Source: Terriglobales bacterium (GTDB lineage: Bacteria > Acidobacteriota > Terriglobia > Terriglobales > Acidobacteriaceae). Taken from it: 64,000 nt of DNA. The stretch spans positions 1 through 64,000 of the forward strand of contig JAICXB010000012.1 of NCBI GenBank assembly GCA_025980765.1, written 5' to 3'. Below the pieces are notes generated by a model that was not told the DNA's origin, ran no database searches, and was given only the letters and a program-made list of their open reading frames with translations. Positions 18,401-27,031 of the stretch are shown in pieces. Made by a program: the position numbers and the translations under genes. Within the stretch, counting starts at the first letter, position 1. The number at the start of each line of letters is the position of its first letter.

Positions 18401-18424
18401 CAGCGCCCACCGAAGTGGGCGCTG
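18401..18424 (-). terminator. UUCG-tetraloop terminator of the FN3 gene
   Basis: A 10-bp perfect stem (CAGCGCCCAC / GTGGGCGCTG) closes on CGAA in the plus strand, which is a C(UUCG)G tetraloop in the minus-strand RNA. It sits 34 bases past the stop of the minus-strand FN3 gene and is followed on that strand by a T-rich run (ATGTTTGTT). Confidence 0.75.
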
Positions 18425-18457
18425 GAATCAAGCTTTTGACAAACGATAGCGGCGCAG

Positions 18458-18880
18458 CTACTTGGTGTGGAATTCTGAAACGGGGCTTTTGGCTTCCGTT
18501 CCGGTGCCCTCACCCTGGCCGGAATCCACCATGTAGTAATAGGTGGTATTGGGCTTCAGGTTCTTGAGATGTATGCGGTGGGTCTGCTTAGTGCTGGCTT
18601 CGTTATCAGCGTAGGGAGCTTCCGCGGTCTCGTTGAGGTTGTTCTTGTCCGTGCCATAACGAAGGATGGAGCTGCCGCCGGTATTCGTGGTCCAGGCAAT
18701 TACTGCCCAACTGTCACCCGTGCCTTCGACCCGCGGACCGTTGATGATCTTCAGAGCCTGCGCGCGTTGCTGATCTTTGTCTCTATCTCTGTCCTGGTCT
18801 TTGTCTTTGGTTTGCGCAAAGCCAGCGCTGCAAATTGTGAATGCAATCGCCAGCAGCAGACAGCTTTTTATGATTTTCAT
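18458..18880 (-). CDS. Exported fibronectin type III-like domain protein
   Basis: A 140-residue protein with a signal peptide (SCLLLAIAFTICSAGFAQ), a highly charged D/K/R/Q spacer, and one FN3-like domain. The domain reads VIAWTTNTGGSSILRYGT, then HRIHLKNLKPNTTYYYMVDS, like the N-terminal domain of purple acid phosphatases, but no phosphatase domain follows. It is probably a small periplasmic or surface binding module. GGAGAGAGG precedes the ATG. Confidence 0.78.
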   Translation of the reverse strand: MKIIKSCLLLAIAFTICSAGFAQTKDKDQDRDRDKDQQRAQALKIINGPRVEGTGDSWAVIAWTTNTGGSSILRYGTDKNNLNETAEAPYADNEASTKQTHRIHLKNLKPNTTYYYMVDSGQGEGTGTEAKSPVSEFHTK

Positions 18881-19045
18881 ATGGGCCTCTCTCCTGTCTT
18901 CCGTCGTCGAAGTTGAATCTCTTCGGAAGTGGGATGCCCTTAGATTGTGGATTGTTGACTGAGAAGGTGATGGAACTCACGATTTTCGTAAGCGAACAAA
19001 CGTAGGAAATCGGAGCGTCATCTTCTCTGGATCTAGAATTGGAGG

Positions 19046-19255
19046 CTAGATTGCGAACTGGTTCTCTTTGGCGATTCGAGCCACTGCCTGACCGAAGCTT
19101 TCAGTTTTCGGTTTGCTCTTTGTGCGGGTGATCTGGCGCGCCTTCTGGCGCAGCGCATATTCCACATTCAGCAGCGCCAGACGCTTCTTAGCAGCTTCGG
19201 AATTCGCCTGAATTCGATCTCTGGTCTCTTGGGAGTGTTTACTGGATTTCAGCAT
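19046..19255 (-). CDS. Hypothetical 69-residue basic helical protein
   Basis: Short, Lys/Arg/Ala-rich and probably all helical (RDRIQANSEAAKKRLALLN, then RQKARQITRTKSKPK). I do not recognise it. A longer start at 19351 is possible, but the N-terminal extension looks less protein-like. It stands alone between the FN3 and EVE genes. Coding status is uncertain. Confidence 0.35.
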   Translation of the reverse strand: MLKSSKHSQETRDRIQANSEAAKKRLALLNVEYALRQKARQITRTKSKPKTESFGQAVARIAKENQFAI

Positions 19256-19391
19256 GGATTGAATCTCACGGGAAATGATTCTTCTCGCGACAAACTTTCT
19301 GTCGCAGATATGATGTCTTTCGCCCAGAGTAGGTTGCAATAAATGCAGCACAACCTCACGGAGAGCGCAGGCTCAAATTGATTGCGATCGG

Positions 19392-19769
19392 CTATTCGGT
19401 GAGAAATTTGTACTGCGCGTCTGTGAGCGGGACTACGGACAATCGCCCTTGCCGCACCAGCGGTGAATCCGCAAACAAACGGTTTGCCTTGATTTCGGCG
19501 AGAGCCTTAGGATGTCCGACGGCTTTGCCCACCTTGATCTTCACCTGCGGGTTCTTGGGATCGGGAACATCGACCGAGATCACGCTGGCAGTCCCAATCG
19601 CCTTCTTCTCATCGCCGGTGTGGTAAATCACCAGACGTTCGCCAGGCTTCATCTCGCGCAAATGCCGCACCGCCACTGGATTAGTGACGCCGTCCCAGAT
19701 AGTGCTGCCTGCCTTATGTAGATCGGCAAATGAATATACGGTTGGTTCGGTTTTCAGCAGGTAATCCAT
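19392..19769 (-). CDS. EVE domain protein
   Basis: A 125-residue EVE (PUA-like) protein. Key parts are YLLKTEPTVYSFADL at the start, WDGVTNPVAVRHLREMKPGE, and the conserved VIYHTGDEKKAIGTASV. EVE domains bind modified bases in DNA or RNA; in bacteria, stand-alone members are widespread and of unclear role, and some are fused to restriction enzymes. I chose ATG 19769 because the family normally begins with this strand; the longer upstream frame has no family features. Confidence 0.88.
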   Translation of the reverse strand: MDYLLKTEPTVYSFADLHKAGSTIWDGVTNPVAVRHLREMKPGERLVIYHTGDEKKAIGTASVISVDVPDPKNPQVKIKVGKAVGHPKALAEIKANRLFADSPLVRQGRLSVVPLTDAQYKFLTE

Positions 19770-20141
19770 TAGAAGCAAATTATAAGGCGTTCGCCATTTT
19801 TGGGATCTGGCGTACACGAATACTTCAGGGTTTGCGCCGTCAGTAGCGCAGCCAAAGTTAAGCAGGAGACAGCCACAGAGTCCCGACGCGCGCAGCTCAC
19901 GCAGCGAGTCAATCGTCGTCCGACGGCCTGCGGTCATCTTTACCGAATACCCATTAAGCGAGCGCACCAATTCCGGAGTACAATGCCACGACGCAGCCAC
20001 AGCAATGGCTGCTCCTTCCCCCACATTCTTGCGTAGTGCTCAGCGTGATGGAAAAAGTGTGTCGCGAGGTGGTAACTAGACCTCGCCCACAGTCCTTGCA
20101 TCAACTCTGAACATTGCAATGTTCCGCCTGCGAGGATTGAC
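19770..20141. other. Spacer without a supported gene
   Basis: The 372 bases between the divergent EVE and haloperoxidase genes should hold both promoters. Frames exist on both strands but none shows recognisable features. GAGG at about 20129 is the likely ribosome site for the haloperoxidase. Confidence 0.4.
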
Positions 20142-21923
20142 ATGAAACAGCGCGCGTCGAGTGGAAACCGGGATTTTCACGCAAATGCGAACACCGCGAA
20201 TTCAATTGGGGATCAGCAACGTTCCGAGGCGCCAGTTCTGCAAAGTCGCCGAAAGTTCCTCGGGAAAGTGCGTGGAGTCGCGATGGGCGCGGCAGCTCTG
20301 AGCGCAATTGGCATTGAACCTCTTCTAGGCTCCGTTGCCGCTGCGGCGGATTCCGAGCGCAGTTCGAGCGGGGCTAATCGCACCGAAGAAGCGGCGGGCA
20401 TCCGAATTAACACCGCCAACGCCGAGCGAAGAGTCTCGATTGTTCCGCACGCTACCAATGGCGACGAAGAGCGCTATTCCGACAAATGTGGCACTTACAC
20501 TAAAGCCCTTTTGCAGGACGGACCGGGCAGGGTGAATTTGAATGCTTATCAGGGCTTCCGGGCTGCGTTGAACAGCGGTAATCCTGCCGATTTCGAAAAC
20601 ATTGTCATGGGTGGCGACCGCAAATTGACTGGACCGCAAGGCGGCCTGACGTTCGATTTGGAAGGGACTGACTCGGCCAAATTCGGCAGCGCTCCCTGTC
20701 CCGAGGACCAGGAGACGGCAGTGGTTGTTCCTCCGGCGCCCGCCCTGGCCAGCGCCGCCTATGGAACCGAACTGATCGAGTTGTACTGGGCTTCCCAATT
20801 GCGCGATGTGCCCTTCACTCAGTACGCCTCGGATCCAATAGCCGCTCAGGCAGCACAGGAAATCAGCCGACTACCCGAATATGCAGGCCCCAGGCGCGCG
20901 GGCCAGGTCACTCCCGACTTGCTGTTCCGCGGAATTTTTCCTGGAGAAACGATGGGACCGTATATGTCCCAGTTCTTCATCACGCCAACATTCCTCGGGC
21001 AACAACCCATCGGCCAACAGCACGTAACCTTTCAGCCAGGCATCGACTATCTAACCGATCTAAACTCCTGGGCACTCATTCAGAATGGCGGCAGCACCGG
21101 CCTGGAGAATCAAGTAGATCCTCAACTGCGCTTCAAGCGCAATGGTCGAGACCTGGCTGCCTTTACCCATATTGACGTGCTTTTTCAGGAGTATTTTGTC
21201 GCATTCCTGGTGCTGTGCACTATGGGCGCGCCTTTGAATCCGGGCAATCCCTACAACAACTCGCGGACCCAAGTGGGTTTTGCCACCTTTGCCGCCCCGC
21301 AGGCTGCCGGAATGCTGGGAGAGGTTGCCTGGCGGGCGCTGGAACGCAGCTGGTACCAGAAGTGGTTTGTGCATCGCCGCCATCGTCCCGAAGCGGGAGG
21401 CGGAATCGTGCACTTGATCAAGACCGGCCAGGGAAACACTATTCAGGGCAGCCCGAACAGCAACGTCCTGAATTCACAGGCGGTGCAAAGTAGTTTCAAC
21501 AAATACGGCAGCTATCTGCTGGCACAAACTTTCCCTGAGGGTTCGCCGACTCACCCGTCTTATCCAACCGGCCATGGTGTCGTCGCCGGTGCCTGCATCA
21601 CGATTCTGAAGTTCTTCTACGACGGCAACTTCGTACTTCAGAATCCCGTAGTGCCGACTGACGACGGCCTGTCGCTGGTTCCCTACACCGGTCCGGACCA
21701 GTTGACTGTGAATGGGGAATTGAACAAGCTGGCGCACAACGTGACATTCGGCCATGGTATCCATGCCGGCATTCACTGGCGCAGCGATAGCGATGTTTCC
21801 ATGGTGTTGGGCGAAGCGACCGCAATCAGCTTCCTTCAAGATCAAGCACAAACGTTTAACGAGAAATTCACGGTAAGTTTCACGAAACTGGACGGGACAA
21901 CGGCAACGATCTCGAATCAATAG
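20142..21923 (+). CDS. Tat-exported vanadium-dependent haloperoxidase
   Basis: A 593-residue member of the vanadium haloperoxidase/PAP2 superfamily, oxidising halides or dephosphorylating with bound vanadate outside the cytoplasm. Near residue 35, SRRKFLGK followed by a hydrophobic Ala-rich stretch is a twin-arginine signal. Vanadate-pocket residues are visible: K and RP in KWFVHRRHRPE (about 405-416), the PTGHG turn (about 475, Thr where Ser is usual), and the R/H pair in GIHAGIHWRSDSD (about 541). The length and domain order match bacterial haloperoxidases. A GAGG lies 6 bases before the ATG. Halide preference cannot be told. Confidence 0.88.
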   Translation: MKQRASSGNRDFHANANTANSIGDQQRSEAPVLQSRRKFLGKVRGVAMGAAALSAIGIEPLLGSVAAAADSERSSSGANRTEEAAGIRINTANAERRVSIVPHATNGDEERYSDKCGTYTKALLQDGPGRVNLNAYQGFRAALNSGNPADFENIVMGGDRKLTGPQGGLTFDLEGTDSAKFGSAPCPEDQETAVVVPPAPALASAAYGTELIELYWASQLRDVPFTQYASDPIAAQAAQEISRLPEYAGPRRAGQVTPDLLFRGIFPGETMGPYMSQFFITPTFLGQQPIGQQHVTFQPGIDYLTDLNSWALIQNGGSTGLENQVDPQLRFKRNGRDLAAFTHIDVLFQEYFVAFLVLCTMGAPLNPGNPYNNSRTQVGFATFAAPQAAGMLGEVAWRALERSWYQKWFVHRRHRPEAGGGIVHLIKTGQGNTIQGSPNSNVLNSQAVQSSFNKYGSYLLAQTFPEGSPTHPSYPTGHGVVAGACITILKFFYDGNFVLQNPVVPTDDGLSLVPYTGPDQLTVNGELNKLAHNVTFGHGIHAGIHWRSDSDVSMVLGEATAISFLQDQAQTFNEKFTVSFTKLDGTTATISNQ

Positions 21924-21933
21924 CGAGTCGAAG

Positions 21934-21950
21934 GAGCGCGGGCCGCGCTC
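21934..21950. terminator. GC hairpin after haloperoxidase
   Basis: GAGCGCG / CGCGCTC with a 3-base loop lies 11 bases after the stop. It is followed by gcggaattt. This is a plausible terminator between the convergent haloperoxidase and TonB-C genes, although the T-run is weak. Confidence 0.5.
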
Positions 21951-22092
21951 GGCGGAATTTGGACCTTAGTTTGATCTCTCGAAAACAAAGGCTGCCCGAG
22001 GGCTGAGGTTCCGTCGGAACAGCGGGCGTGAGGGAGAGCCCCGCTTTACCGAACTCCACTGCTGCCCGCGTGATGAGCCTTGAAAGCAAGGT

Positions 22093-23088
22093 TCACATTC
22101 CCCGGAAATTCACTTCGACTTGAACCTTCACCTGCTTCGGCATTCCATCGCAGAGTGAGGGCTTAAAACGCCACTGTCGAACAGCCTGTTGCGCAATATG
22201 GTCCAATTCGGCTCCAGCAGTTTCCGTTACAAAGCTGCTCTTCACGCGCCCGTCAGTTCCAACCACTATTTCCAAGGTGACCGTTGAGTGCAACGGCTTA
22301 CCTGCATAGCTATCTGGAATGATGGGATCAGCCCTCGATTGAAGCTTTGGAGTGGTGATCTGAGTGCATTGATGTTCGGGCTGCATTCCTGCCGGAACTT
22401 TGATCATGGCTGCTGACAAACCCGGATCCTCACGATAAGTGAGATCCGCATCCGCGCGTTTTACACCCGCCTGCTGAACCTCGACGTGCGTGGGCAGCAA
22501 TTTCCCATCAAGAGGCTGATATCGGCTGCGAAGCACAGTGTGCTGCATGAACTCTTCGCTGAGCAAGGTTCCGTCGGCTTGTGAAAAGCACGTCAAACGC
22601 TTCAGTGGGAAACCGGCATCGGTGATTTCCGATTCGATGCAACTCGCATCCACGTCGCCGACTTTGCCTTGTCGAATTTTGTGCACCTTCTCGTGTGGAA
22701 GAAAACCGAATTTCTGACTGGCAAGCGCTGTGGCTAACAATTCGACGGAATGAGGAGTGAACTCGCTGTTCTCGTGCTTGTAAAGATCTTTAGCCTTGTG
22801 AATTGAAAGTTGCTGGTAATCTCCAGCGCGAAACTCTTCCACCCAGTCATTCTCGTCGGCAAATTCTTTGTGATATTTGCCCTTGAGGTCACCCGTAGAT
22901 AAGCCATACAAAGTAAACGTAGCCTCTTCGTGATAGGGCGACATCTTCTGCGGATCCAGCTTAGATACCGCTTCTGCTTTCGCCCAGAGCTCCTCCGCCT
23001 GCTGTCGTAAGGCTTTGCTTTCGCCGGCTGCAGCTATGGCGATAAAGAGTACGAATAAAACACCGAATCTTCGGTCCGGCAGAAGCAT
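22093..23088 (-). CDS. TonB C-terminal domain protein, exported
   Basis: A 331-residue protein. After a signal peptide (FGVLFVLFIAIAAAGES), an unrecognised alpha/beta region of about 200 residues with a YGLSTGDLKGKYHKEF segment precedes a C-terminal TonB-C domain (LEIVVGTDGRVKSSFV, then AVRQWRFKPSLCDG). Unlike true TonB it has no N-terminal anchor with a proline linker, so it is probably a periplasmic protein that reuses the fold. Similar proteins are abundant in Acidobacteriota. No transport partner is adjacent. Confidence 0.78.
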   Translation of the reverse strand: MLLPDRRFGVLFVLFIAIAAAGESKALRQQAEELWAKAEAVSKLDPQKMSPYHEEATFTLYGLSTGDLKGKYHKEFADENDWVEEFRAGDYQQLSIHKAKDLYKHENSEFTPHSVELLATALASQKFGFLPHEKVHKIRQGKVGDVDASCIESEITDAGFPLKRLTCFSQADGTLLSEEFMQHTVLRSRYQPLDGKLLPTHVEVQQAGVKRADADLTYREDPGLSAAMIKVPAGMQPEHQCTQITTPKLQSRADPIIPDSYAGKPLHSTVTLEIVVGTDGRVKSSFVTETAGAELDHIAQQAVRQWRFKPSLCDGMPKQVKVQVEVNFRGM

Positions 23089-23152
23089 TTGGCAGTCAGG
23101 ATGCCAGAATGAGAGCTGCTGGACAAGTGTTGTGCCCGGACGAGCTCCGCTT

Positions 23153-23350
23153 CTAAGCCTGGGTGGAGATTTGGGGCTGCTCTGTGCTCGCAGGTTCAGT
23201 CATTGGATACTCATCTGTGTGGTCTTCGGCGTTCGAGAAAAGTCCGAAGTCTTCGACCGTAGTCCACGCCACGACGACAAGAGAGCCAGCCACGCCCGTA
23301 AAGAACAGAACCTCCATAATTGTGACGACAACTTTGATGACCGCATCCAC
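23153..23350 (-). CDS. Small single-pass membrane protein (65 residues)
   Basis: Begins with GTG at 23350, directly after an in-frame TGA. The N-terminal half is a membrane helix (VVVTIMEVLFFTGVAGSLVV), followed by VEDFGLF and an acidic, Pro/Thr/Gln-rich tail. The helix-then-VED-F pattern resembles small acidobacterial membrane proteins of unknown role. The ribosome site is poor, so the internal ATG of MEVLFF is an alternative start. Confidence 0.55.
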   Translation of the reverse strand: MDAVIKVVVTIMEVLFFTGVAGSLVVVAWTTVEDFGLFSNAEDHTDEYPMTEPASTEQPQISTQA

Positions 23351-23506
23351 TCAACCATGGTGCCCACCTGGGGGTAAGGATCGGTTAATTGGTTCATAAG
23401 GAATTCGTAAAGATGGCCGGATCCGCCTGAAAGTCCTTTCCCACCGTCACTGGACCTACAGTTTTGCATCCAAGCAGAAGCCGGGCAGTGAAGATGCCCG
23501 ATTGCG

Positions 23507-24136
23507 ATGCGACTGAAAACAGCAGCCTTCAAACGCACGTGCCGCCTCGCCGCGGTGGTTTCTCTCGCAGCCGCTTCATTCCAGTGTGGCAGTTCCGGCA
23601 AGCTGGCGAACGTGGAATCGCAAAGCATCTGCAACTGCACTCCGACTGCGCCCGAGAGCACCGATTTCCGCCATGACGCAAAACACGTTCCCATTCCAAA
23701 CACAACTCCGCAGGAGATCACCGTTGATACCGTTCTCGGTTGGCCGCAGGACAAGAACCTGCCGTCAGATGCGCCCCGAACCGGTCGCGAACTCCAGGTA
23801 TTCCACATCGGCCATGCGTTTCTACAGCATGTGAGCATCAACAATGGGGATTGCGACATTCACCTCGAGATCTCCGGGACAGCGGACAAGAATGCTCCAC
23901 GAATCATCACCGAAACTCCCGTCGATGACGAGTATTGCAGCGCCCGCATGAGTATCCAGTCGCAGCTAAAGCAGCATGGATTTACGCTGGATTCGCAGCA
24001 CGGAGGCGAGCTCCCTCAGGCGCTCCCCGCGGAGGTGACAGGACTGGCACTCGAGGATTTTGAGCACCATCGAGGATCGGCGCAGGTGGCGACCGTATGG
24101 GAGGTTCATCCGGCAATTGTGAACGTGCTGCAGTGA
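23507..24136 (+). CDS. Hypothetical exported protein, possible lipoprotein
   Basis: A 209-residue protein with an N-terminal basic and hydrophobic segment (RLAAVVSLAAASFQCGSSG), which may be a lipoprotein signal with Cys near 27, though the lipobox is weak. The rest contains VFHIGHAFLQHVSINNGDCD, ITETPVDDEYCSAR and a closing ATVWEVHPAIVNV. The conserved His and Cys pattern suggests metal or disulfide chemistry, but I cannot assign a family. It lies alone on the plus strand ahead of the GAF/Sel1 gene. Confidence 0.6.
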   Translation: MRLKTAAFKRTCRLAAVVSLAAASFQCGSSGKLANVESQSICNCTPTAPESTDFRHDAKHVPIPNTTPQEITVDTVLGWPQDKNLPSDAPRTGRELQVFHIGHAFLQHVSINNGDCDIHLEISGTADKNAPRIITETPVDDEYCSARMSIQSQLKQHGFTLDSQHGGELPQALPAEVTGLALEDFEHHRGSAQVATVWEVHPAIVNVLQ

Positions 24137-24242
24137 GGTTTGGCCCGCCCAGACACACGCCAATATCCAGCTACTCTCGATTTTTCGCGGGTTTTCTGTT
24201 GCAAAACCTATAATTTCCGAGTAGAAACTGCTTCTCGGATTT

Positions 24243-25436
24243 ATGGCTGCATCTGCCCATTCCTGGCTTGCGCGCGAGGAGGCCTCCTCACGGGATTCGT
24301 TCGACGCGCTTGCTCACCGTCTTTTGACCGTGCTTCCGGCGCGTGGCGTCGCGGTCGCAGTTCTCCAGGAGGACGGGATGCGGTGCTGTGCCCGTGCCGG
24401 GCACGTTGCTCCCGGTTTGGGAGCGGTTGTGGATTCATCCTCGGGTATCTCCGGCAGGTGCCTTCGCGAAGGCCGCGCCTTGCGCTGCTATGACACCGAA
24501 CTTGACCCGCGGGTGGACAAGCCGGCTTCCCGCCGGTTGGGCATACGTTCGCTGGCGGTTGCCCCCTTGCGTGCGGGTGCAAGGGTCGTTGGCATCGTGG
24601 AGGTGTTCTCCGACCAGATTGGACAATTCGACGAAGCGTCTCTGCGCACGCTAGAGCGGATGGCGATGGAAGTGGCAGCGCAGACATTTGCGGCGGATTC
24701 CGCTCCCCAGCAGCAGAGCGTTGAACGAACACCGGCTGTCACCCGCCCCCGCCCCCACTTGTTGGTGCGACAAGAGACAGAAGTGCCAAAACGGGCGGTG
24801 GTTGCGCTCGCAGGTCCCGATACGTTACTTGGCGAACCCTTGCAGTTCCTCGCCGACATCGAGCAGTCATCTTCCCAGCATTGGAATCGGTTCTGGAAAT
24901 TCGGCGGAGCCCTCGCGCTGCTAGTGATTTGCTCGGCTGGAGCCATTTCCGCTGTCCGGGTATATCTAAGCCGCGCTTCCCACCCACCCACTTTACAGGC
25001 AGAAAGCGATGTCCCTACTGAAATCAGGGCCGTCGCTTTGCGTGCCAGATCGGGAGACGTGGCTGCGCAGCGCAGCTTCGCCGACTACTATGCCGCTCGA
25101 AAGAGTTCGGCAACAGATATGGTCAAGGCAGCGACCTGGTATGTGGTTGCGGGTATCGGCGGCGATCAGCGCGCCGGAGGGTCGGCAAGCGAACTCACCC
25201 GCAATTTCCAGCCGTTTCAAATCGCGCAGGTTCAGTTCAACGTGGGAAAGATGTTCGCCTCCGGGGTCGGAGTTCCCCGGGATGAGGTCAGCGCCTATGC
25301 ATGGTTCCTACTTGCCCAGGCCGCGGGCGATGTCCGAGCCGAAACCGAACTTGCCAGGCTTTCGGCAAGCATGACTGCACAGGAAACCACTGCCGCCCGC
25401 CAACGCGCCGCAGTCTGGCTCGGGCAGAAGCAGTAG
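24243..25436 (+). CDS. GAF domain, transmembrane and Sel1-repeat protein
   Basis: A 397-residue protein with three parts. Residues about 15-150 form a GAF domain (SGISGRCLREGRALRCYD, VVGIVEVFSDQIGQFDE). Residues about 220-243 form a membrane helix (FGGALALLVICSAGAISAV). The C-terminus has two Sel1-like/TPR repeats (AATWYVVAGIGGD, MFASGVGVPRDEVSAYAWFLLAQAAGD). The GAF part is paralogous to that at 6812-7585. The layout suggests a cytoplasmic sensor joined to a periplasmic scaffold. TATAAT at 24209-24214 is a possible -10 box; no Shine-Dalgarno is evident. Confidence 0.75.
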   Translation: MAASAHSWLAREEASSRDSFDALAHRLLTVLPARGVAVAVLQEDGMRCCARAGHVAPGLGAVVDSSSGISGRCLREGRALRCYDTELDPRVDKPASRRLGIRSLAVAPLRAGARVVGIVEVFSDQIGQFDEASLRTLERMAMEVAAQTFAADSAPQQQSVERTPAVTRPRPHLLVRQETEVPKRAVVALAGPDTLLGEPLQFLADIEQSSSQHWNRFWKFGGALALLVICSAGAISAVRVYLSRASHPPTLQAESDVPTEIRAVALRARSGDVAAQRSFADYYAARKSSATDMVKAATWYVVAGIGGDQRAGGSASELTRNFQPFQIAQVQFNVGKMFASGVGVPRDEVSAYAWFLLAQAAGDVRAETELARLSASMTAQETTAARQRAAVWLGQKQ

Positions 25437-25445
25437 CCAGGCTCT

Positions 25446-26267
25446 CTATCCTGCCGGTTTGGTCGCGCGCACGAAAGCGCTGATGAATTTGCCTTCCACT
25501 TCGGCAGCTATCGCGTCTACATCAACGCCTTCGGTGCTCAAGAATGCTCGGGCATCCGCGATGTTGTAAACCCGAGTCGGTTCAATGTCGATGGACTCAA
25601 AGCCTGCCTTTGCCAGCTTCGCCACGTAGTCACAATCCTTGAGCGCGCCGGCGATGCAACCCACCCAGAGCAGCATGCTCTTGCGAATCTCATCGGGCAC
25701 TTCTCCGCGTACGACTACATCCGAGACAGCAAAGCGGCCTCCCGGCTTCAGAACGCGAAAAGCTTCGCGCAGCACCCGGTCTTTGTCCGCCGACAGATTG
25801 ATCACGCAGTTCGAGATGATTACGTCCACCGAGTTGTCCGGCAGCGGGATCTTCTCGATCTCACCTTTGAGGAATTCGACGTTCTTGACACCTGCTTTTT
25901 TTTGATTGTCGCGTGCGAGCGCGAGCATGTCGTCGGTGATGTCCAGCCCATAAGCCTTCCCGCTCGGCCCCACTCGCTGCGCCGATAGCAGAACGTCGAT
26001 GCCGCCGCCGGAGCCAAGATCGAGCACCGTCTCTCCCGGCCTGAGTTCCGCGAGAGCCGTAGGATTGCCGCATCCGAGTGACGCCTTCACCGCAATTTCG
26101 GGCAACGTGCTTCTCTGGGAATCGTCATATAAGTTTTTTGTGATCGGATCGACGTCAGCGCCGCAGCATGCGGAAGCGCCGCAGCACGAACTCGCTTCGC
26201 CGGCAGACACGCGGCGCGCAGCCTCACCGTACTTCTCCTGCACAATTTCTTTTAAGCTTGTGCTCAC
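25446..26267 (-). CDS. arsM: Arsenite S-adenosylmethionine methyltransferase
   Basis: Methylates As(III) with SAM in the cytoplasm. The 273 residues include a Cys-rich N-terminus (CC at 28-29 and 34-35), the SAM motif VLDLGSGGGIDVLLSAQRVG near 82, the catalytic Cys in IISNCVINL near 154, and the second As-binding Cys in GCIAGAL near 203. These match bacterial ArsM. A perfect AAGGAG lies 7 bases before the GTG start. It is divergent from an ArsR gene across a shared operator, which supports arsenic-responsive control. No arsB, acr3 or arsC lies in the window. Confidence 0.93.
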   Translation of the reverse strand: MSTSLKEIVQEKYGEAARRVSAGEASSCCGASACCGADVDPITKNLYDDSQRSTLPEIAVKASLGCGNPTALAELRPGETVLDLGSGGGIDVLLSAQRVGPSGKAYGLDITDDMLALARDNQKKAGVKNVEFLKGEIEKIPLPDNSVDVIISNCVINLSADKDRVLREAFRVLKPGGRFAVSDVVVRGEVPDEIRKSMLLWVGCIAGALKDCDYVAKLAKAGFESIDIEPTRVYNIADARAFLSTEGVDVDAIAAEVEGKFISAFVRATKPAG

Positions 26268-26281
26268 TTGCTATCTCCTTC

Positions 26282-26345
26282 ACATTCGCGTAAGCGAATG
26301 TTATTCAAGTTACGCTCCCGGGGACATATGTGTCAAGGCGAATGT
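26282..26345. promoter_or_regulatory. ars operator: palindrome plus third half-site
   Basis: ACATTCGC-GTAA-GCGAATGT (26282-26301) is a perfect dyad 15 bases upstream of arsM. The half-site GCGAATGT recurs at 26338-26345, directly before a TATAAT (26345-26350) that overlaps the first possible ArsR ATG. This is the expected place for ArsR autoregulation and control of arsM. Confidence 0.75.
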
Positions 26346-26348
26346 ATA

Positions 26349-26747
26349 ATGCGGCTTATGGCAAAATCATCGGCGGTGCCGCTCGACCAGCTTTTTCGCG
26401 CACTGGCTGATCCCACGCGGCTGCGACTGCTAAACCTCATGTCGGCACAGGAAATTTGCGTGTGCTACTTCACAAAAGTGATTGGCGCGCCACAGCCAAA
26501 GATTTCCCGGCATCTCGCCTATCTGCGGAGAGCAGAACTGGTCGCCGCACGCCGGCAGGGAAAGTGGATGCACTACCGTCTCATCGTCCCGCGCGATCCC
26601 CACACAGCATCCATTCTGAAGACCACTATGGCCGCGCTCAAGGACAACCAGGAAATGCAGCGCGACCACGAGCGTCTGGAAAGAGTGTGCTGCGGCCCGA
26701 GGAGCCTGGTGCAGGTGCTTGGCGCGCCGGCGCCGAAAAGATTCTAA
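26349..26747 (+). CDS. arsR: ArsR-family metalloregulator
   Basis: A repressor of about 130 residues with a winged helix-turn-helix fold: LFRALADPTRLRLLNLM, then IGAPQPKISRHLAYLRRAELV as recognition helix, and the wing RRQGKWMHYRL. The As(III)-sensing motif ICVCYF in helix alpha-3 is the ELCVCDL type, and an extra Cys pair (VCCGP) lies near the C-terminus. ATG 26349 and 26358 are both possible; a TATAAT overlapping the first suggests 26358 or a leaderless message. Divergent to arsM, with operator half-sites between. Confidence 0.92.
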   Translation: MRLMAKSSAVPLDQLFRALADPTRLRLLNLMSAQEICVCYFTKVIGAPQPKISRHLAYLRRAELVAARRQGKWMHYRLIVPRDPHTASILKTTMAALKDNQEMQRDHERLERVCCGPRSLVQVLGAPAPKRF

Positions 26748-26820
26748 TCGTCGATATAATCGCCGTGCTCGAATCAGAGCGCAAGTTGGCTTTTAATGAA
26801 GCGCCGTTTGTAATGTAGTG

Positions 26821-26897
26821 TGGGGTGGGTGATGGGAATCGAACCCACAACGTCCGGAGCCACAGTCCGGTGCTCTGCCAGTTGAGCTACACCCACC
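26821..26897 (-). tRNA. tRNA-His (GTG)
   Basis: A complete cloverleaf on the minus strand. The acceptor stem GTGGGTG/CACCCAC is extended by G-1 paired with C73, the hallmark of tRNA-His. The anticodon stem CCGGA/TCCGG encloses CTGTGGC with GTG, the T-arm is GTGGG-TTCGATT-CCCAT, and CCA is encoded. Confidence 0.97.
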
Positions 26898-27031
26898 GTG
26901 TGGAGAGAGTTCATTATAACAATGGCAGCTCTGTATTGTGATTTCCCAGTTCCGGGCCAGCCGGACGTTTCTGTAACTCACGCCGGGACAAGCGAACTGT
27001 TAAGCTTTGACCTCACAGGCTGAAAATCAAG

